From contig NC_013517.1 of NCBI RefSeq assembly GCF_000024405.1, positions 4,309,989-4,373,988 on the forward strand: 64,000 nt of DNA. The letters run 5' to 3'. The stretch comes from Sebaldella termitidis ATCC 33386. GTDB taxonomy: Bacteria; Fusobacteriota; Fusobacteriia; Fusobacteriales; Leptotrichiaceae. The notes below the pieces were generated by a model. The model was not told the origin of the DNA and ran no database searches. It saw only the letters and a list, made by a program, of their open reading frames with translations. Shown here piece by piece: positions 63,601-64,000 of the stretch. The translations under genes and the position numbers were made by a program. Within the stretch, counting starts at the first letter, position 1; the number at the start of each line of letters is the position of its first letter.

Positions 63601-64000
63601 AACATAAATTCGGCTACTCATTGGGTTATACAAGAACTGATTTTCAAATAGACGGAACAGATAATGAAGATCAGGCAGATACCGTTCAGCTGGGCTTACA
63701 TAATAAATACAGTTCAGACGGATGGAACCTTAAAAATGACCTTCTCGGAAGATTAAGCTTTCATAGCGCGGACAGAAATCTAACATGGTATGACAATACT
63801 GTTTCCAGCTTTAATTCTGATTATCAGGTATACGGGGTAACATTGCTGAATGAAGCTGAAAAAGAAATAAGCGTTAACCGTAATATTAAGCTAAAACCAT
63901 ATATTGGTCTGGAGCTGGGTTATATGACTCACGGAAGCTTTGACGAAAACGGCAGCGGCGAAAAACTCAGTGTAGACAGCAATGACGGATACAGTGTAAA
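57645..64000 (+). CDS. Giant autotransporter adhesin, 3' end missing
   Basis: Open without stop from the ATG at 57645 to the window end, 2,118 complete codons. It opens with M-K-T-S-K-K-M-L-A-L-L-A-L-N-T-L, which looks like the fusobacterial autotransporter N-terminal domain, with a signal cut near residue 24 and a charged helical stretch (about 25-70). The passenger (about 100-1,880) has short repeats, N/G-S-G-x-I and V-G-I-Y, each a likely rung of a beta-helix. The beta-barrel begins near residue 1,905 (L-E-Q-L-A-G-G-M-Y-S-N) and is cut by the edge. GAAGGAG precedes the ATG. It would be secreted through its own barrel and displayed on the surface. Ligand unknown. Confidence 0.9.
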   Translation, partial: MKTSKKMLALLALNTLAAVSGKAAETKTDRLYKNITKNIQTGKSNSANYKLIESILKEKNKELKDLYLQSDYIIKPEYLEWQVFTSGVYSYKDRGGEKDTVTNKINSEVKSVNLGMVIPVTGMTKSPLSLNITSVDEPDIKVTTQSVTAPQVTGQTVNFSGIEIPSAPNLILVADVNANELSIESIGSNASNVAYYTSGGMIFENLNVNTNNTSLTLDTSTRNIDISGEMSYVNGLYSGVSQSSYTHTGYTDNFAVHNIGLSGNFEIKGNWDMTVNDTGSLWRPVGFINYRPYSITGDSKTTFSGDLNLGITSDYDTSDTPLVGMSLNLSSPVSDNHKAVLENTGTITLKDNPTVETIIGMQLDKSSAAYIRNGELINSGHIIVESSTEDPSYPGTYWGGDIGTAGMLVSALPSSSSVLVKPGNITLKGAGANALEIAGDSYNTNVKIDGTGGQLVIEGVRNTALFLGGDLSSSGTSSLENVSNLNIFLNGDTTFALIYGQSSSSNVYLPVILNDSIINTMEFGENSNQSAIIYNSGVGSTDLILESSLANALGQINSGTLNAIAITNSGTLKNYMPINIGSGAIAMKGIVSSNSSTENYADIVNYSTDGIYKRYTYTSDDEGNPITEIEEIPVGGIGLAAPYYDTYYNSYISNRGNIEMGGNYSTAVYNFDDNFVSESDHITANGNMATAIYAGSNSLNQISNTNIKADKLMVKGENGTVLNSNSAHINIGSFTSGQAMELTADGNNTFAFYFKEYVDMWGNAIPYLGKVTLTSNVNANLKNGAVGFYYKGDGTANTADFYSFLDTVVDTSGNNLTVNVDSDSYKIAIDNAKVNLSGLLNSANTSGINFTGTDRSKIYRSKVIIDIDSNLDKNNSVGDKSYSNMEIGNSGIDISSGITVSGTEEGLGGIVQSFAHDDVKIESNNFGTINLSGDKSAGIYNKMGVSKNEGIINISGNSGTGIYAVTGQAENSGEIFIGNKGIGMYAETLLSPAENPTSSSSVSISNSGKITALSGEKAIGIFVNQNALTGTTGTASLDLTGGNINVSASESGVGVYSNEAEISGTNSAITVGENGTGVYLKNAAANLYNLELNLYGDNSVGVYTDGTASFNGSGTVNVDGKGITVFNIAGSGGINQNFTVNSTAGSQYTVQNIKDTVFYYNSAADMGEGGNFLTGTNSAVLLDTDSSLSSSADNMTGIALKGSYAGGLPVTINGETQYYDVVNKGQISFKNNSVGIYTAGGAGIKNDGSISMGDYSAALYGNGAGTRILNNGTLEIGKYSVGIYNNDGSEIINDGNIISSSDGVTALYIDGSSNTAGANSKTIKLTGEKSVGVYISENGSKTFENTGTIETGDSNSATPNIGIYNNNNNAVITNSGNITAGKGGVGIYNSGGYINYISGIMNTGESGVGIYSDSGTMNIKNGIINVNGKNTVGLYGINGSAIDNNSEINVDSESYGIVLEGTSSLINRNSSTVGDMGVFLYSDGNTSVTNEAGAAVTMNGSESIGFYMENGGTVTNNADITANSGTANIGIYNESGSLYNTGNIKIGDSVITDPENPFSNKYAVGVYGENLANMVNTGNIEIGESSVGFYSTGNINEAVNTGNISSSSSSAIGIYIEQGAVRNSGNITLLGNNSIGIASPRNGQVTNAGIITMNGDNSIGIYANANSTVINESTGKIYINGNNSTGVQLSDGSTLENYGTIIVSSGTIDSTQVIEGKASYTAPSIINAGVIKVDEKFELDGYNLIIKPDPSSFRKPTMDEVTANSYELSDANAGFLLSNRVSIVAPSFDFGNNAAQIDPLFTQGTNARVYKFENVFDPSTPGGGTNTGEVSVKSNSLTFDAVPVTNDKGKIDIWMEKINYDNFTVGAWYDGFAKEIEGKYLNAEGDTLKVYDKLDLITDETVLRNSLEQLAGGMYSNINQREQDIYGILDNALYTLQNSDNNTKENVKINIIGGKGTTKEKTSGVNSYDYDITGVLALREVERTYKHKFGYSLGYTRTDFQIDGTDNEDQADTVQLGLHNKYSSDGWNLKNDLLGRLSFHSADRNLTWYDNTVSSFNSDYQVYGVTLLNEAEKEISVNRNIKLKPYIGLELGYMTHGSFDENGSGEKLSVDSNDGYSV

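Noticed and set aside
57645-64000. Recurrent short motifs as a CRISPR array or DNA satellite
   Set aside because: The repeats are degenerate at DNA level and keep the reading frame, so they are protein rungs, not a DNA repeat array.

Overview
The window is low-GC DNA from a Gram-negative anaerobe-like bacterium. My best reading is Fusobacteriota, family Leptotrichiaceae, close to Sebaldella. The clues are a very large autotransporter with a fusobacterial-style N-terminus, an OprM/TolC-type outer-membrane lipoprotein, and many Clostridia-like housekeeping genes (HemZ, DUF819, perR-ferritin-rubredoxin, a multi-S1 protein next to ispH). There are no rRNA genes, insertion sequences, prophage or CRISPR arrays. 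One tRNA, tRNA-Leu(CAA), is present. The species assignment is inference.

1-10.8 kb: a sugar or sugar-acid catabolic locus. A leftward operon encodes a MalK/UgpC-type ABC ATPase, three different Gfo/Idh/MocA oxidoreductases and two paralogous sugar-binding lipoproteins, then runs off the left edge. Next to it lie two GntR/FCD regulators and a KDPG aldolase-KDG kinase pair. One palindromic motif (TATA-CTAA-TATA core) sits at three promoters, which makes the locus look like a single regulon. 11.1-19 kb: an efflux operon with outer-membrane factor, HlyD-like adaptor, fused double ATPase, two permeases and a CecR-like TetR regulator. 19.2-26 kb: a GH2 glycosidase, enolase, a PpiD/SurA-like foldase, and a Fur-family regulator-ferritin-rubredoxin operon.

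26-35.4 kb: a DUF3298 protein, RecJ with a long C-terminal extension, a PTS EIIBC-GH1 pair with a PRD regulator upstream, and a RibD/DHFR-like protein. 35.4-38.6 kb: pstS-pstC-pstA without pstB, behind a four-repeat, 11-bp-phased Pho-box-like promoter. 38.6-44.3 kb: tRNA-Leu, a helix-hairpin-helix protein, DUF421, DUF819, a ferredoxin overlapping hemZ, a ParB-like-fold candidate and uppP. 44.4-47.2 kb: a small accessory patch (DUF4240, MORN-type YwqK-like exported protein, two unknowns) with a strong palindrome-bearing promoter.

47.3-57 kb: an eight-repeat S1 protein with ispH and ptsH, a second GH1 enzyme, pheS-pheT, a 54-residue membrane protein and an orphan glucitol-type EIIA. 57.6-64 kb: the first 2,118 codons of an autotransporter adhesin that continues past the right edge.

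Most of the window is recognisable metabolism and housekeeping. The best leads for undescribed biology are the three-oxidoreductase sugar regulon and its operators, the accessory patch at 45-47 kb, the Pho-box array, two near-parS sites, and an orphan rightward terminator at 52.45 kb.
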